Source: Mucilaginibacter ginkgonis
GTDB taxonomy: Bacteria > Bacteroidota > Bacteroidia > Sphingobacteriales > Sphingobacteriaceae
Length of the DNA stretch: 64,000 nucleotides
Assembly (NCBI RefSeq): GCF_009754905.2
Contig: NZ_CP066775.1
Span: 1,798,001 to 1,862,000 of the forward strand
Direction: 5' to 3'
Positions within the stretch are counted from its first letter, which is position 1. Every line of letters starts with the position of its first letter. A program made the translations under genes and the position numbers. Below the pieces are notes generated by a model. That model was not told where the DNA came from and did no database searches. It saw only the letters and a program-made list of their open reading frames with translations. Shown here in pieces: positions 62,302 to 64,000 of this stretch.

Positions 62302-64000
62302 ATGCCGGATTTTTCGCACCTACACGTACACACACAGTTTTCATTATTAGACGGGGCAGCAGATATTTCGAAGCTGTATAAAAAAGCCGCAGCCGATGGT
62401 ATGAAAGCACTGGCCATAACGGACCATGGCAATATGTTCGGCGTATTTAAATTCGTGGCAGAGGCCGGTAAGCACAACATAAAACCAATTGTTGGCTGCG
62501 AGTTTTATGTGGTAGAAGACCGTCATAAAAAACAGTTTACTAAGGAGAACCGCGACGTACGCCATCATCAACTCCTGATCGCTAAAAACGCCGAAGGTTA
62601 CAAAAACCTTATTAAACTCTGCTCGCTGGGTTATATGGAAGGCCTGTACAGCAAGTGGCCGCGAATAGACAAAGAACTTATACTTAAACATCACAAAGGG
62701 CTAATTGCCACAAGCTGCTGTATTGGTGCTTCTGTGCCGCAAGCCATCCTTAAAAAATCAGAAGCTGAGGCTGAGACGGAATTCAAATGGTGGCTCGATC
62801 TTTTTGGCGATGATTATTACATAGAACTGCAGCGCCATGAAATACCGGAGCAGCTGACCATTAATGAGACACTGCTCAAGTTTGCTAAAAAGCATAATGT
62901 AAAGGTGATTTGCTCTAATGACTCACACTACGTGGATCAGCAGGACTCAAACGCGCACGACATTTTGCTTTGTGTAAATACCGGCGATATGCAAAGCACC
63001 CCTATCGCTACTGACGAGGAAGGCGGCAAAGGCTACCGCTTTGGATTCCCTAACGATCAGTTTTATTTTAAGACCCAGGCAGAGATGGGCAAACTTTTTG
63101 CCGACATCCCCGAGTCGCTCGATAATACCAATGAGATAGTTGACAAGGTAGATGTGCTGAAGCTGAAACGCGACATCATGTTGCCTAACTTCCCTATACC
63201 CGAAAAGTTTAAGATCCATTCAGGGCCCGAATCTGATACGCTTAATCAATGGGAATATCTAAAGCACCTTACCTTTGAAGGTGCCAAAGAACGTTACCGC
63301 GACATTACTCCCGAAGTTGAAGAGCGTATTAACTTTGAGTTGTTCACCATCCGCACCATGGGCTTTGCGGGTTACTTTTTGATCGTGGCCGACTTTATCC
63401 GCGAGGGACGGAATATTGGTGTTTTTATTGGTCCGGGCCGTGGCTCGGCTGCCGGTTCTGTGGTAGCCTATTGTACTGGTATTACCAATATCGACCCGAT
63501 AAAGTATAACCTGCTTTTCGAACGTTTCCTGAACCCTGATCGTAAATCGATGCCCGATATCGATACGGACTTTGATGACGAGGGCCGCCAGAAGGTTATC
63601 GACTACGTGGTAGACAAATACGGTCGTAACCAGGTAGCGCAGATTATAACTTACGGCTCTATGGCTGCCCGTACCAGTATACAGGACGTAGGCCGGGTGT
63701 TGGACATGCCGCTTTCTGAGGTGAACATGCTTAAGAAACTGGTTCCCGAAACTCTAGGCATAACTTTAAAAGGCGCTATAGATCAGGTACCCGAACTAAA
63801 AGAAATTTACGGAAGCAAAGAACTTAAGGGCATTGTGCTTCGCGAAGCAGAGAAATTAGAGGGCTCTGTACGTAATACGGGCGTTCACGCCGCGGGTATC
63901 ATTATCGCACCCGACGATTTGACCAATATAGTTCCTGTCGCGACAGCAAAAGATTCTGATCTGCTTGTTACCCAATACGATGGCCGTGTAATTGAAGATG
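62302..64000 (+). CDS. dnaE: DNA polymerase III subunit alpha, N-terminal part (runs off the window)
   Basis: The frame opens at ATG 62302 and stays open through the last base, giving the first 566 residues. The N-terminal PHP domain starts FSHLHVHTQFSLLDGAADIS and contains CSNDSHYVDQQDSNAHDILL. The polymerase palm region follows, with IGPGRGSAAGSVVAYCTGIT and the catalytic Asp419 and Asp421 in MPDIDTDFDD (equivalent to Asp401 and Asp403 of E. coli). VRNTGVHAAGIIIAPDDL lies near the end of the window. This is the replicative polymerase catalytic subunit. The C-terminal half lies outside the window. Confidence 0.96.
   Translation, partial: MPDFSHLHVHTQFSLLDGAADISKLYKKAAADGMKALAITDHGNMFGVFKFVAEAGKHNIKPIVGCEFYVVEDRHKKQFTKENRDVRHHQLLIAKNAEGYKNLIKLCSLGYMEGLYSKWPRIDKELILKHHKGLIATSCCIGASVPQAILKKSEAEAETEFKWWLDLFGDDYYIELQRHEIPEQLTINETLLKFAKKHNVKVICSNDSHYVDQQDSNAHDILLCVNTGDMQSTPIATDEEGGKGYRFGFPNDQFYFKTQAEMGKLFADIPESLDNTNEIVDKVDVLKLKRDIMLPNFPIPEKFKIHSGPESDTLNQWEYLKHLTFEGAKERYRDITPEVEERINFELFTIRTMGFAGYFLIVADFIREGRNIGVFIGPGRGSAAGSVVAYCTGITNIDPIKYNLLFERFLNPDRKSMPDIDTDFDDEGRQKVIDYVVDKYGRNQVAQIITYGSMAARTSIQDVGRVLDMPLSEVNMLKKLVPETLGITLKGAIDQVPELKEIYGSKELKGIVLREAEKLEGSVRNTGVHAAGIIIAPDDLTNIVPVATAKDSDLLVTQYDGRVIED

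Overview
The window reads as chromosomal DNA of a Bacteroidota member, most like the Sphingobacteriaceae (Mucilaginibacter/Pedobacter type). The evidence is a SusC/SusD pair with a SusR-type regulator, a TamB plus lipoprotein TamA (TamL) pair, FG-GAP/ASPIC lipoproteins, GH31/GH65/GlgB alpha-glucan enzymes, almost no Shine-Dalgarno sites, and repeated TAnnTTTG -7 promoter boxes upstream of genes. Gene order is compact and looks mostly vertical. No phage, integron, IS element or CRISPR array is visible.

Layout. 1-1.9 kb: the 3' end of a serine hydrolase, an SRPBCC membrane protein and a small lipoprotein. 2.0-5.3 kb (minus): the translation operon thrS-infC-rpmI-rplT. 5.6-7.6 kb (minus): a UMF1-type MFS transporter and a CCG-type Fe-S protein. 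7.8-9.6 kb: a methionine-rich exported protein, a metallo-beta-lactamase-fold lipoprotein and tRNA-Leu(UAG). 9.6-13.5 kb (minus): kdsA-kdsD-sugar phosphotransferase-BtuF-like protein, linking KDO supply to envelope polysaccharide initiation. 13.6-18.9 kb: an M28 peptidase, an LD-carboxypeptidase and a FtsX-type permease. 19.2-22.7 kb (plus): the aromatic operon pheA-DAHP synthase/chorismate mutase-aroA, preceded by a Phe/Tyr-rich leader peptide and an attenuator. 22.9-29.8 kb (plus): an alpha-glucan cassette (SLC45-type transporter, GH31, glgB) interrupted by a minus-strand toxin-antitoxin pair. 30.1-48.2 kb (mostly minus): a polysaccharide utilisation locus with a SusR-like sensor, SusC, SusD, two very large FG-GAP/ASPIC lipoproteins, a GH65 enzyme and a vanadium-haloperoxidase/PAP2-like lipoprotein. 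48.5-54.6 kb: phosphate transporter, universal stress protein, guanine deaminase, OmpH lipoprotein, gyrB and an AHSA1-type protein. 54.65-62.0 kb (minus): tamB-tamL. 62.3 kb to the end: dnaE, running off the window.

How the parts work together. The SusCD locus would bind and import an alpha-glucoside across the outer membrane. GH65 and GH31 would cleave it, the SLC45-type carrier would move product across the inner membrane, and GlgB would build storage glycogen. In the aromatic operon, stalling of the leader ribosome at Phe/Tyr codons would free a segment that prevents the terminator, so the whole pathway would respond to charged tRNA-Phe/Tyr.

Most notable: (1) the Phe/Tyr attenuator; (2) a family of small intergenic hairpin repeats, one copy of which appears to lie in frame inside aroA; (3) the alpha-glucan PUL whose PAP2/haloperoxidase protein has a Cys-substituted active-site motif; (4) several classes of short palindromic repeats in the gaps between genes. 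No homology search was run; family names come from motif recognition.
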